Positions 24,201 to 37,582 of a DNA stretch of 64,000 nt are shown here, piece by piece. The stretch spans positions 2,080,676 to 2,144,675 of the forward strand of contig OY829662.1 of assembly GCA_963691815.1 (NCBI GenBank), written 5' to 3'. This stretch comes from Echiichthys vipera (Eukaryota; Chordata; Actinopteri; Perciformes; Trachinidae). How positions within the stretch are numbered: the stretch's first letter is position 1; each line of letters starts with the position of its first letter. The notes below the pieces were generated by a model, which worked only from the letters and a program-made list of their open reading frames with translations, made no database searches and was not told the DNA's origin. The position numbers and the translations under genes are program-made.

Positions 24201-27200
24201 TAATCACACAAATGTCTCCTCTTTGAAATGATATCATTCACTCCTAAATGTAGAGAGTTACAGTACGTACAGTCCCTGCATGTGTAACTCCTGCATGTGT
24301 AAACAAACAAGTAATTGGAGCATGAAAGTGTTGCATACAGTCCCACACACTCGTAACAACAACTAAAAGTCAGGCGCTGTCTCAAGCGCTCATTGTTGTT
24401 TTCTAGATTCAGGTTACAGTCTCAGTACTCACGCTCCGTAAGCTGGGATTGGTGGTGGTGGTGGAGCCGTGCGGAACGTGTTGTACACAGCCCGCCCCCG
24501 ACCTCGCAAGTGGGCACCCCTATAGGCCACCGTAGCTCCTGTGGCAGGGTAGGGAAACCCTGTTACTGTGGAAGGAAACACAAGAGGAGAGAAAATGACT
24601 TTCAGAGAACATCCTCGACTTGGCATTGCTTACCTTATGACAGAATACATTAGAGAGAGACGTGTGGCACTGCTTTCCCTATGACAGAATGCATTATGGG
24701 GAAGACAAGGAAACAATAGATTTAATCTTTTCTAGGTGCGCCTCATCGAGCACTCTCCCCTTTCCCAGCTCGCTGCTTTGTGCCGTACTCAGCAAGGATC
24801 CACATTTGCTGTACGCATCCTTTCCCGATGCCTGGCGAGGGGCAGCCTTGAAGCATAGGCAGGTAATGGATGCAATACCACTAGTTTCGCACCACGGCTT
24901 TTGCATAGTTTAGACACAATGGGCTAGCAGCGAGAAGAACAGTAGGGGGGGGGGGGGTTGGATGGGGGAGAGGTAGAGGGCGTTTCTAGGTGTTGGCTTC
25001 AGTCAGACGGGAGGTGAACGTTGTTAAAACAGCCCGACTAGATGTTCAGAACTTTTCCCGAGGGGATATGGAGCAGATGGGCTGGACAGCCAAGGCCCGA
25101 ACCTCAGCATGACCCCCATCTCCAAACCCATCTGGGACCATCTTTAGCCAATCACACAGCTACATGTGTCCTCTGCTCAAGGCTACGACTGAGCGAGAGA
25201 GGGAGGGTCGTGGTCAAAGCTTCAGGATGGGTACAAGGGTCGGTGCTAAGTCACAGATTAGAGGACGGGCGATGTGATCCTCAGCTCACGACTTAACCTT
25301 CAATCAGTCCAGTGGCTCTCTGATTAGAAGCTGCGGAGGTGCATACACACACACACCGATCTCAAGACATGATTAAGCTGGCCTCCTCTCTTACAGCAAT
25401 CGAAATTCCCTCACGTCCCTCTCCCCTCAGTTCCTCCCCCTCCATGCCTAGTCCATCAAACCAGTCATCCCCATTATTCTTCATCCCCAGCAACGCCCCC
25501 TCATCACCCTCCCCTCACCTTATTATTCTTTATTCATTTCCATACATGTTTTGGGTGAATTCATCACAGACCACTTTGGTTCCCTCCAATCACAGACCAC
25601 TCTGAGATGCGGAGCTCCTGTCTGTTCCTGTTGGTGGGGGTGGGGTTGCGGTTAATAACATGTATCCAATGTGTTTTAGATAAACCCAGTGCCACCGAGG
25701 AGACAGCAGGCGGTCCCTGGCAACGGCAGATAAACCCGACTGCAGTGAAGATCCACGGTAGCTCGTATATAATCGGTGGGGTATAGGTTTTTGCCTGGGG
25801 GTCGTGACGGTCGACGTTGCCATGCCGCGTGCAGCGTTAACCCTGCAGGTGGACGGGGCCAGTGAACACCCTAATGAACGATGCACACCCTAGCCCCGCT
25901 GCCTCAATAAAGCTGACAGGGAGACGGATTAGTGGTGCTTTTAAAAACACAGAGAGCCAGGTTTAATGTCTTCTGCCATTAACATCACGCTCCATTAGTG
26001 GGTCCGCACACATATTCAAACTCCGCATCTCATTTGGCCAGGTAATGCCCACATAGTCCCCCTGCACACACCCACTAAGGTGCATGGCACTTTGTTTGCT
26101 GCCAACGTACCAATACACTGCCTGGACTCGCAGGGTGCCCCCTTTCCCCCCCCCAGGTGATTTATAATGCTGACCTTGACATTTAAATTAGTCTCTTTTT
26201 TTGGGAGCGGTGGACATCTGAGTGCAGTTCCTAAAGGGCAAAAACAATCCTCTTTGATAGTTCCCAAGGTGTGTTTTTCCCCCTCTTCTTAACAAATCAC
26301 TGCTCTCTCTGGGCCCTGGAAACTCAAATTCTGCCTCTTTCTTTCCTTTTTTGGGAAATTTGTATGCAATATGCATGCGGTGATGTATGCGAATGTAAAC
26401 TTATAATGAGTTGGCGATAGGCTACACTGCTTCAATAATAACCCATAAATCAAAGGCACTGTCACACCTTGGTAAGCCCGTGGAAAAAAAGAGAGGCAAC
26501 AACAGCCACGGTGTATGAGAGCACAATCCTGGTCTAGCCCCCAAAGTCAAACACCTTTTCCGGGAGGGGGGCTGGAGAAAATATGAGTTATGCGCTGGAG
26601 GGCGTCGGGGTCACGCTGCACCTCATATGTCATATGTGTCAACTTGAGAGAAGCTCAATACCTGCAGAGCCAGTTGGACCCGAGGTAATCCAGCTCTGTG
26701 CCAATGATGGGGTCATAACCGGCTCCCATAAAGAAAGATCTGATTTTCCACAAGGTTGATCTCTCTAATACTTCCTGCTCAAATACATCGGGCAATGAGC
26801 ACTTAATCCACGCACTGGGGACCAAAAACAGCTTAATCTAATCAAGAGTCTGGAGCTTAATTATCCCCCTAACGTACACTCCAACAATGAAAGGATCCGT
26901 CTACATATATTAAGACGGCAATTAGCCTTTCTTTTCTGTCATTTATACAGCTGGTAGCTTTTTCACCAGTCCTCGAGAAAACGTGCACCTTTAGTAGCGA
27001 AAATGTGAGCCGCTGAATGAAAAGCTACTCGTCTCCTGTCTCCTTAGGAATTAGCTGCAGAGGAGAGTGTCTCTGCGTTAGCCTGAGGGGACCGGCAGTA
27101 TGAAGGGATTTCTAAGTGGCAGCTTTCCATGGTGCTGAAATCATCACGCATGAGAAGTAGCCCACGAGAGTCCGCCAGTTATTATAAAATGAACTAAACA

Positions 27201-27230
27201 GTGCATGCAGATCAGCCTATGAATGCTTTT

Positions 27231-27274
<44 letters not shown>

Positions 27275-30200
27275 AGGAGCTCTTTTCCAAAACGCTATAA
27301 ATCCATTTTAATTGTTTTCAGGAAAATGACATTTTTTACCCACACATTTGGTTAATATTCACTTTATCTTGTCAAAATGTTTTTTATGGCTCAGTCTGAA
27401 CATGTTGAACCGACGGACGACCCCAAAAACTCTCCCGCTTCAGTGTTTTTATCTGTTTTTAATCGTTTTTGTGGTGTTTTCATCCGTTTTTAGTCATTTT
27501 TGTAGTGTTTTCATCTGTTTTTAGTCGTTTTTTTCACTTTTTGTGGTATTTTGCATCCATTTTTAGTAATTTTGTCACATTTTTGTGGTGTTTTTCATTT
27601 GTTTTTAGTCATTTTTGTAGTGTTTTCATCTGTTTTTAGTTGTTTTTTTTCACTTTTTGTGGTATTTTGCATCTGTCTTTAGTAATTTTGTCACATTTTT
27701 GTGGTGATTTTCATTTGTTTTTTGGTCGTTTTTTTCACTTTCACTCAGTCTGAACATGTTGAATGGACGGACGAAACAAAAAACTCTCCCGCTTCAGAGC
27801 ACCGCCATGTTGGATCGCATAGAGCGCTCGCTGAATTCTGATTGGTCGAGAGTTTTCATTAGTTTACAGTCATTTTATCATTTTTTTTGTGGTGTTTTTA
27901 TCTGTTTTTAATCGTTTTTGTGTTTTTTCATCCGTTTTTAATCGTTTTTGTGTTTTTTCATCTGTTTTTAGTTGTTTTTTTCACTTTTTGTGGTATTTTG
28001 CATCTGTTTTTAGTAATTTTGTCACATTTTTGTGGTGTTTTTCATTTGTTTTTAATCGTTTTTTTCACTTTCACTCAGTCTGAACATGTTGAACGGACGG
28101 ACGACACGAAAAACTCTCCTGCCTCAGAGCGCCGCCATGTTGGATCGCATAGAACGCTCACTGAATTCTGATTGGTCGAGAGTTTTACCTCAGTTCTTAG
28201 TCATTTTATCATTTTTTTGTGGTGTTTTTATCTGTTTTTAATCGTTTTTGTGTTTTTTCATCTGTTTTTAGTTGTTTTTTTCACTTTTTGTGGTATTTTG
28301 CATCTGTTTTTAGTAATTTTGTCACATTTTTGTGGTGTTTTTCATTTGTTTTTATGTGTTTGGTAAATGTAGAGCATGTTCTATATGTTATAGTTCTGTG
28401 AATGACTCTTACCGTAACATGTTACGTTAACACACCATGCACATTCTCAGCTCGTTGTTCATGCGTCATATAGCGTAAACACTTATTCAGCCTGTTGTTC
28501 TCTATTCTATTTTTATTTTAAATTAACTTTCAAGATGAAATGTCGTTTCTTGGTGTTAGACTTAAACTCTAGTGCGACTTATATTTGTTTTTTCCTTCTT
28601 TATTCTGCATTTTCGCCCAGTGAGACTTATAATCTGAAAAATACGGTATATATTTTAACTCGAATGTTCCATTTCTCTATATAATATCAACTACTTTGTA
28701 AATATTATATAAGAGAATTAATGCCAAATCAAAAATGATCACACACATCCCTGTCTGTGTATGTGCACATGTATAAACAGGTTGTTTACATAGTGTCTGC
28801 TGCAGTGAACCCAGACTGTCCTCACTCACGGTTCGTTCATATACACGAGCTACAAAAAGTGACGCATTCGTTCACGTATTTATTACTGTAGAAGAACTTT
28901 CACCCAGGAGACGGATGTTCACGTCCTGGAAGACGAACCACAAACCTTTTTTATGATCTGAACCGAGTCGTTTCGTCGTCTAAACTCTCTGAACTCCCTC
29001 ACTGAACCATAGTTTAGTTGCCTGAACTTATTTTATTATACTTTTTATGATATAAGCATCACCTCCTGCTTCTGTAACACTTAATACACACATGTATGTA
29101 AACACTGTTCCTGTGCACACTCACGTTTGTGCCGCACGCCCGACTGTGTACATAATTATAACCTGTTCAAACAGACACGTGAACATTAAACAAATAAAGT
29201 GAACTAGGCCAAGACGAGTGTGTCGGCCGTTGTTATATATGGACGGAGCTATATATACGAGGCGGCGGAGGACACGATCTGGGGTTTGTTCTACAAAAAG
29301 TTTTCATGTAAACCAGATCAGCGCACAGTAAAAGAGGACAAAGGTGAGCACAGATACTGGGTGCCTACCAGCTGCCGTGCACCGTGATTTGCACCACTGC
29401 CATGTTTTATTGCCAATCCCTCCATTTGACTGGGAACCCAATCACCTTGCTCCTCTATCCTGGACCACCACCACCACCACAACCCCCTCCACCTCTCTGC
29501 AGCAAGCCTCTGGGGGAGGTTTTGCTTGTCAGGTGGCAACAGAGGACATGGGCTCAGGGGTTTCCACTGCCCGCCTGTACCTTACCAACCTCCACCCCCA
29601 CCCCCGCTCCATCAGTAGGAGGAGCCAATCTACCCTGGAAGAGGTTAAGAGCGGGGAGCCGGCATGAGGCTCTCATCCGTCATTCTCCTGAATGGGTTTT
29701 GAGGACAATAAACCTGTAGCGCCAGGACGAATGGAGACGAAGTGTGCTGTCACTGAGCCAGGATTTATGGCTCCCAATTTCACTGATCTCCCGCACAGAA
29801 ATGAGGACTGATAAACAGTGATTAATCGCCTTTATATCCCATTTTACTCCCACCAAAAGTGTATTAACTGTGGCTATGATGATTTTGGAATACGTCCTTA
29901 ATCCCGCAAACCTGATTTTTCTTTTTATTCCAAGGGAGGGGGAGGAACACCGCAGTCAGAGGAATGGTCAAAGGGTTTATTTTGGTCAGGGCTAAAACAG
30001 CCTTTTACTGCTCATTAGGGCGGTTTTGTTTCAAAAATGTATCTCTTATTTATGTTTCCCATCTTCCCAGCTGGCAAGCATATGTTGTCGTTTAGGCTTG
30101 GCAAACTCCAGTGCCATGTCAAGACGACTTGAAAAATTAGCAGCCAATAAATCACCCAACCCCTCCTGCTTCCCGTGCCTGGAGTGGTGGACCACACTCC

Positions 30201-32478
30201 CTCTGATTTATGAGATGATTTGGGGAGTGTGTGTGTGTGTGCATGAGTGTGTGTGAGTGTAAAATGGAGAAAGTGTGCATGAAAGAGGAGACGTGTATTA
30301 GTGTCTGTGTTCTGCATAGGTTATCTATTTCTGTATGCTGGAATGCTTCGGTCCGAGTGTAAGAAGCAGGGCAGGGGATGGTGTTGTGTGTGTATGTAGG
30401 TCAGTGACATGATTGTTTATGCAACTTAGGACTTACTTAACATCCACAACTTCAATTTACTGAATATTCAACCTGACAGTGGCATTAAAACGACATTTTG
30501 CACGACGTTTGAGCATGTGTGCATGCATCTACGGAGGGATGTGTGTATGTTTATGCGGGTGCATAATTATCAGGGGAAGACGTTGAAACCAAGGGAGTGT
30601 TTGGGGGGCGGGGGGCAGGAGAGGAGGCATGGAGAGGGTGAGGGTGAGGGGATGAAATAAAAATGATAGATGACTGCTTTCTGTCATGGACAGTTATTTA
30701 GAGGTTCGCCGTAAAGCTGTCCGGGGAATGAACAGATTTTAGTCTAATGAGCAGAAAGGAAAGCCGTTAAAGTGGCGCGATGTGCTCAGCACTTCTTCCA
30801 AATGAAATAGTACCATTTCCCCCTCATTAAAATGCAAAGGGTTCATATAACATACAGCAATAAAGCTGGCATGTCGAGGCGGAGAGAGATAGGGAAAACC
30901 CCACTGAGCTCATCTCATTCCTCCATTACTGAGACCAGAAGGAATAGAGGCCTTCGACAGGGTAGGTGCCAACAATATCGCTCACTCAATCTCCCTTATT
31001 CGGTTAGCTCTGTAAAAGTCAATCTGGCGCACTTGGCAAATCCATCCACAGCAGCAGCCTCCACAATCTGATAACAGTTGCAGGGGCGCTTGCTCTTGAA
31101 ATCATTTTTTTTCAGCTTTACAGTTGCACACCGCACAAACAATGGCTCAGGCTCCCTCAGCCACTCAGAGGGACTTGGATCATCCACTGCTTATCTGGGG
31201 CCGCTCTCAGATTCACTTTGATTCAAGGGGAATTTCATGTTCAGTGGGTTCAGGATGAGCACGATTGTAGAAATTCAGGGGTCAGATTGGGATTGGCTGC
31301 GGCTGATAGCGGCCCCGGGTACTGAGCGGTGCATGCGGTGGAAGGTAGAGATGAAAACACTCTGCAGGAGCTAAAGGTCTCTTACCGGCATACAGTTCAG
31401 GACCGTAGACAGCTCCCACCACTGGATTCAGCTTCCAGCCTGGTGAACAACAAGAAAACAATGAGAATGAAATGTATATATATATGTATACATATATATT
31501 TGTAGGTTTTATCAGTGTGACACTTACCGTTCGTGTAAGGGTTGGCCACTTTTTTGTTTGTCATCACTCGTGCCGTTGCATTGTTCACCTGTTCAAAGCA
31601 ACAAAGCCCGTTATCACCGACCGTCACGTTTACTCTCCACATACCCAAAGAGCAAGCAACAAACCAGGACACATAAAGACAGGCTCATAAAATAATAGAA
31701 AAATAAATAAATTATGCAAATGTTTGTAGCACTCTGGTGTGATTGAGCTTTGGTTCACCCATTCATGAATTTATTCATCATTCCAATTTTCTTACAGATT
31801 ATTAAATTACTCGGAAATAGGGGGGGGGGCATGCACCAATTACCCACAGGTATGAATAAAAAGAACAACATCCTCCATATACAGTAATTGGTTGGATAAA
31901 CAAATGGATTCCAAAAGAAAAACACAGACAGTGCTTTGATTTTCTTCTATTGACCTGATGAGAATGACCGAGTGGTGGCTGTGCTCGGCGTAAACACGAG
32001 CAGAATTAGAGCAGGCAACACTAAACGATGGTGACAGGGGGGGGATGCAGGTCTTCTCAGATTTGACAGGAACCCAGAGGATGATGGCATGCATTCATTC
32101 TGCATTGTCAGGTAATGATGGACAACTGGCGTGTCCAGGTTGACATGTATGGATCCCACATTCTACTGAGAGCATGTTATACGCACCATTATGCATGCAT
32201 GCATCTAGGGATGCAGATATCCACACACACACGCACACACAGCAGCCACATGCTAATGCATGGGTTTATACAGAAGTTTAGGTGGCAGCAGGCAGGAAGT
32301 AGAAAATGATGGGAAAAGGGAAAATATTAAAGCACCTCTATTTTGCGTCCCTCTACGATTGTACCGTTTAGTTTCTCCCGTGCACGATCGGCATCTGTGC
32401 TTGTTTCAAAAGTTACAAACCCAAAGCCCTGAGAGCGCCACGTTAGCCACCGGGAGAGAGAAAGGAGAAAGAAAGGAT

Positions 32479-32526
<48 letters not shown>

Positions 32527-35500
32527 GAATAAAGAAAGGGGGAGGGAGGAGAGAAGGGAAAAAGAGGTGAGAAGACAGGAGTAGGTGAGCAGCAGCGGCG
32601 GCGGCGGCAGAGTCGAGTTGTAAGCAGCCAGATTAATTAGAGGCAGTTAGTGAGGCGTCAGGAAACAGCAAACAGAGAGATCCGAGGAGGAGAGGATAAC
32701 GGTGACATGACCTCACACAACAACACCAACAAACCTGCCTGCTTTACCCAATTAAACAGCACAGCACCGGTGCCACGGGTGAATGTCAGGAAGCAGCAGA
32801 TGCAAAACACAGCGTTAGCCGCCGTAATAGTCGCATAATTATCGACACAACTCGAGCCGCTCAAACGGCCTCGGCTTCCTTTTGAAGAGGCGGGCGAACA
32901 GGAGGAAGGAGCGAGCGTGAATCCTCCGAGGAGAAACTCGATCACCTGACTGTTTCTAATCACCGCTCTGAATAAGCGGGACGTTTTTACGACGAAAGAG
33001 TGAATGGTTTCACCGCAAAACAGCGTCCTCTGTGATAAAGAAGGGCGAGGATATTGACTTTAAACCCCTCACCAAAAAATATACCCAACCTCTCATTTCC
33101 ACCCCCTCTGACTCCCTCGCTCCCCTGGGGGGTTTGTCACATCCGTGAGTTATGTGGACTGGGATACTGGACCTGAGCTCTATCGAGGAGGCATTAAGAT
33201 ATGCTGGCCAAACAAGTCCCATTCCTTTGCTTTCTATATATACTTATAGAGGTATGGGCAGGGGAAGAGGGAGCATGGCCGGCGCTGCCTGATAATTGCT
33301 TGAGGATGTAATACATGTGAGAGATGGCGAGCGGCGTGATCTCGTATTCATACACAGGATCTCCGGGCTGCTATTCCTAGCATAAATAACACGGGACCTG
33401 TCCTTGGGGAGAGAGAGATAAAGAAATAAATTCAAAAAAGGAATTGAGGGCAAAATTAATCCTTTGGACATTCACCCGACTGTGGTTACCCCCTCTATCT
33501 TTTTTTATTTTATTTTTTTTTATCATGCACAAATAATTAGCTTACAAGAGAGGAGAGTGGAGCCACCATTTTTCAAAGGAGACAAACATATTGAATGCAA
33601 ATTGCCAAAGCTTCATAGGAAATAGATTGTTTATTAATGGCCGGGTAGGTTCATTATATAGCACACAGGGTGCGGGAGAGAGAGAGAGAGAGAGGGAGAG
33701 AGAAGCATCATGGGTAATGGCTTTGTGGGGCACAAACAATAAATGCTTGTTACGGCGGAGGAGGCAGGTTTATCCGGTGCTCAATCTTGTCTGGCAGAGG
33801 GGGCTGAGTGCAGCAGTGTCGCCTGGTTGCAGGGCTCCCTGCATGCCTGTATACGAGCCCAAACTACTCCCAGGTATGAATGGGAATCAATAGTATTCAT
33901 GCCTCAACACCCAGCCAGGGATCCTGTCTCCTTTATGAATGGAAAGCTGTGGAGCTTAGTACACTCTATTAAATGAACAGCTGGATGAGTAGCACTCGGC
34001 TGTTCACACCACCGCGGGCTTCACCTGTCCATGGTAGGTGGTTAGGAGACTGATACCGCAGTAAGGCTGCGGCGCCGCGGCCATTTTTCTGCTTGCTCGT
34101 TGGTATTTTTGCTTTAGGAGTTGGGATTATCTTTGAAACGCATACATACATGATCAAAACTGGGGAAATGACATTTAAAGAGATCACATTTGTATTGGAT
34201 ATTGCTGATTTTCTGTACCCGAGAGGATGAAGTCGTCTGCATATATTCTAATAAATAACATTAAAAAGACCAAAAACACAAAAGTATATGTGTGCAGTTA
34301 AAGTCTGTTACGTGTTATTCACACATCAATAACACATGGATGTGCCATCACAGAGTCATAGTGTGGTTCATGGCCCTAAACACTCACTGGAGCACAAAAT
34401 GTGAATTAATCCACCGCTGTAAGTAGCTCCCCCCAAAAATGCTCCATTTAGTCCTGTTCAAATAACGTTTACTCCAAACTACAGTTCAACAACCCACTGT
34501 ATTAAAGACTTTCTGCATATTTAAAACAGGAAGTAACAGACTTTGGGCGGAGAGCCACAGTGGGGAGGACAGAACGTGCTAACAGCCGGACTAGAGCTGA
34601 GCGACACGATACAAATAATGTAAAAACATCTGTTAAAGGTTGAATATGAGCTATTTTTGACTTTCTGTCCCGTTCATTTTGCAACAATAATAAAATAAGA
34701 ACGGATGACAATGACGACGGATGTGACGCATATTTTAGTCCCACATGATATATATATATTTTTTAAATCACCTGGAACTCCAAGATAACAGGTGTTCCCT
34801 TTGAAAGATCGTCTCCTTTGTAAAAAAAAACCTATTTTATTCTATTTTATATGACATTTACTTTTGGGAAAGCTACAGGGAGCCACTGAAAGGGCGCCCA
34901 AGAGCGGCATGCGGGCAAATGCGGCGGGTTGCAGACCCTTGACCTAAACACACCTGCACAGTCAGCTGGAGTAAGAGCTCAGTGTGCTATGAAGCTTTAG
35001 CGGCGTCTTACAATTGACTCACTTATTCTGCAGCATAGTTTTTTTTAAATGCTTGAAAATTCAGTACACTTTGCCACCAACAGTGCAATGTTACGATAAA
35101 GCACGCGTTCTTACAGATACACTTTACTGAACACAACAACGGTATCTGATGCTACTGAATGGGTTATTTTAAACACTATGAGTCCTTTACTACAGCTGAT
35201 TGTTGAGGAGTAAACATCACAACTAGTCAAGAGCTTCCATAACACACTTGAATTTATAATATATTATAAGTTACATCTATAATGATATCACGGTGATATA
35301 CTGTAGGGCAGGGGTCTGCAACCTTTACCATCAAAAGAGCCATTTTGCCGCCTCTTCACCAAGTAAAATTTGTCTTGAGCCGCAAAACATATTTGATCTC
35401 ACACCTATTAAAGTTGTATATATAGTTATATATACAAAAAACTACAGTTTGTTGCATTTATGAAATTATAAAACAAAAATAAAGAAAACTGTTGACATTT

Positions 35501-37537
35501 CATTCCTGTTACTATTATGATTATTATTACCTATCACCACATCTCAAGCGTACAGGTAAGCCGTCAGTGTTGGCAGTGAAGCAAATTGACCTCTCGCAGC
35601 TCTCTATTCTCCTCTGATAAAATTTTTGGGGGGGTTTATCCACGGTTAGCATCCTGACAGCGCAAGTCAGAAACTCAAGATTAGCAGGGAAAGGCGCCGA
35701 GCGTTAGCCGTTGCGCATGTGACGCATATTTTAGTTTCACATATTATTTTTAAATCACCTTGAACTCCAAGAGAACAGGTGCTCCCTTTGAAAGATGTTA
35801 TCTTTTGGCAAAGCTGCAGAGAGCCACTGAAAAGGGACCCAAGAGCCGCATGAGGCCCAAGAGCCGCGGGTTGCAGACCCCTGCTGTAGGGCATCAGAAA
35901 GCCGTGTGTGTCTATGAGGGCGCACACACACTGTCCTTCCGCACCGGGCAAAAACAGGTTTTTCTGCTAAAGCGTAGTGCGTTTGAGCAGTTTGAGTGCA
36001 CCCCTTCTCCGCGCATAACTGCGGTCAGCCGTCCACGGCCCGTTTGTGAGCCGTGTACGAGCACGAGCGTGCGCACGTGTACGAGCACGAGGCCTACGGC
36101 GGTTCTGAGGTCATTTCCTGTGCGCCTGTTGGGACGTAGAAAAAAGAAGGAGGGACTATGCGCGGACATTTCAAACAATGGCGGTGAAAGGTTCACGTTG
36201 GTGTGATGCGGAGGTGGAGTGTTTACTGCAGATTTGGTCGATGAAAAGATTCAAAAACAGTCGACAAGACGCACAAAAACTCTGAGGTCTACGGAAAGAT
36301 CTGGAAACAAAGCCACGCATCGCCATGACGTCATCAATGCGTGTGACATGTTATGGCGTGATGACGTATGGACAGCGAGAAGCATTTGCGCGAGGCCCTG
36401 GCAGTGTGAGTACAAACGGGCCTGGGGCGCGGGGGAAGAGGGAGGGGGGACAAGTACCCTAAAGCCCGGGGCGTGGTGTGGAAGGACATTGTGAGTGCGC
36501 CCTGAGTGTAATGAATGAATACCCTCATGATGCACTATAGATGTCGTCTTCATAATTAGCAGAAACCGCGCTCTATCGTGATATTTATCGTGATGCAGTT
36601 ATGAAACGGCCTTTAGCCGGACAGAAGGTTTTGGCCGTATCCCCCAGCTCTAGGACGGACTAACGCATTGTTGGTTTTGGTCTTTTCACGTCCTTTAATG
36701 AAGAACAACGTCATAATCTCGGACGTGGCCATTAAAAAGCTTCCACACAACGTCCTGTTGGTCCGAAGCCTGACATGGGAGGTAAAAGTAAGGGTAGCCT
36801 TCAAATTTCCTTTGAGCTAAATTACATTTATTTGTAAAACACCCCAGAGAACGTCATATTCGTATCCTGAATAATAATAAAACAAAATGAGAGAACGTGA
36901 ATAATGTAGGACCAACACCTGGGCTGCTTCAAACACCCGCTACCTAAACAAGCAGTTTCAATTCCATAAGCTTCAGGACTTGCAGCCTGCTGGTGGATTA
37001 AGTGAATTGTGAAACAGCTCAATAATGAATTGATTGACAGGGCTAATGATTCACAACTTGGGTTAGAGCTGCAACAACAAAAACAATAGGGAGGGAGGGA
37101 GGGAGGGAGGAAGAGAAAGAGAGGCATGGTGGATGCAGCTCTCCAGGACCAGGCTTAGGGACCACTAGTCTCAGCCAATGTACACACTACACTAATGCCA
37201 TCATTAGGAAACAGAAGAAGTACATGGTAATGAAGCAGCTGGTGTTCTAGTTCACTTACCTTGGATCCTCGCTCATTAAAGATAATCTCCACATCTAAAA
37301 TCTTTCCAAATTGCTGCAGAGAGGAAAGAAAGAGAGGAGAAGAAGAAGAAGAGGAGAGCGGGGCAGAGAAGGAGTTAGAAAAGCCTCGCCGACTGTGAAT
37401 TCATGAGAAGGACGGCTGGAGAAAGAAAAACCATTAAGGCGATATGGAAATGTTGCTTTTGTGAGGAAATGGTGGTCAATTTGCATTTGTTAGCTCGGCA
37501 AACACTTCCCGAAGCTGGCGTGCTTTAAAAACACAAG

Positions 37538-37582
<45 letters not shown>

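Larger units (their letters stand above)
24566..31385 (-). other. rbfox3 intron (6.8 kb)
   Basis: No exon recognised, including no muscle-type alternative exon. Contains a TA tract (27234-27271), the T-rich tandem repeat (27391-28370) and a transposon end (about 28570-28645). Elsewhere nothing is recognised. Confidence 0.7.
32429..37259 (-). other. rbfox3 intron with hAT and Harbinger-like insertions
   Basis: 4.8-kb intron. (AC)n at 32481-32523, GA tract at 33675-33703, truncated hAT at 34721-34943, intact-ended hAT at 35309-35883, Harbinger-like element at 35918-36502, GGGA repeat at 37089-37110. No extra exon recognised. Confidence 0.8.

Noticed and set aside
27887..28401. Phe/Val-rich open frames
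   Set aside because: Arise from T-rich tandem repeats; the same peptide recurs with the repeat.
24566..31385. Muscle-type alternative exon expected in some Fox genes
   Set aside because: No sequence encoding a GTVLLCQANQ-like segment with splice borders was found on the minus strand.
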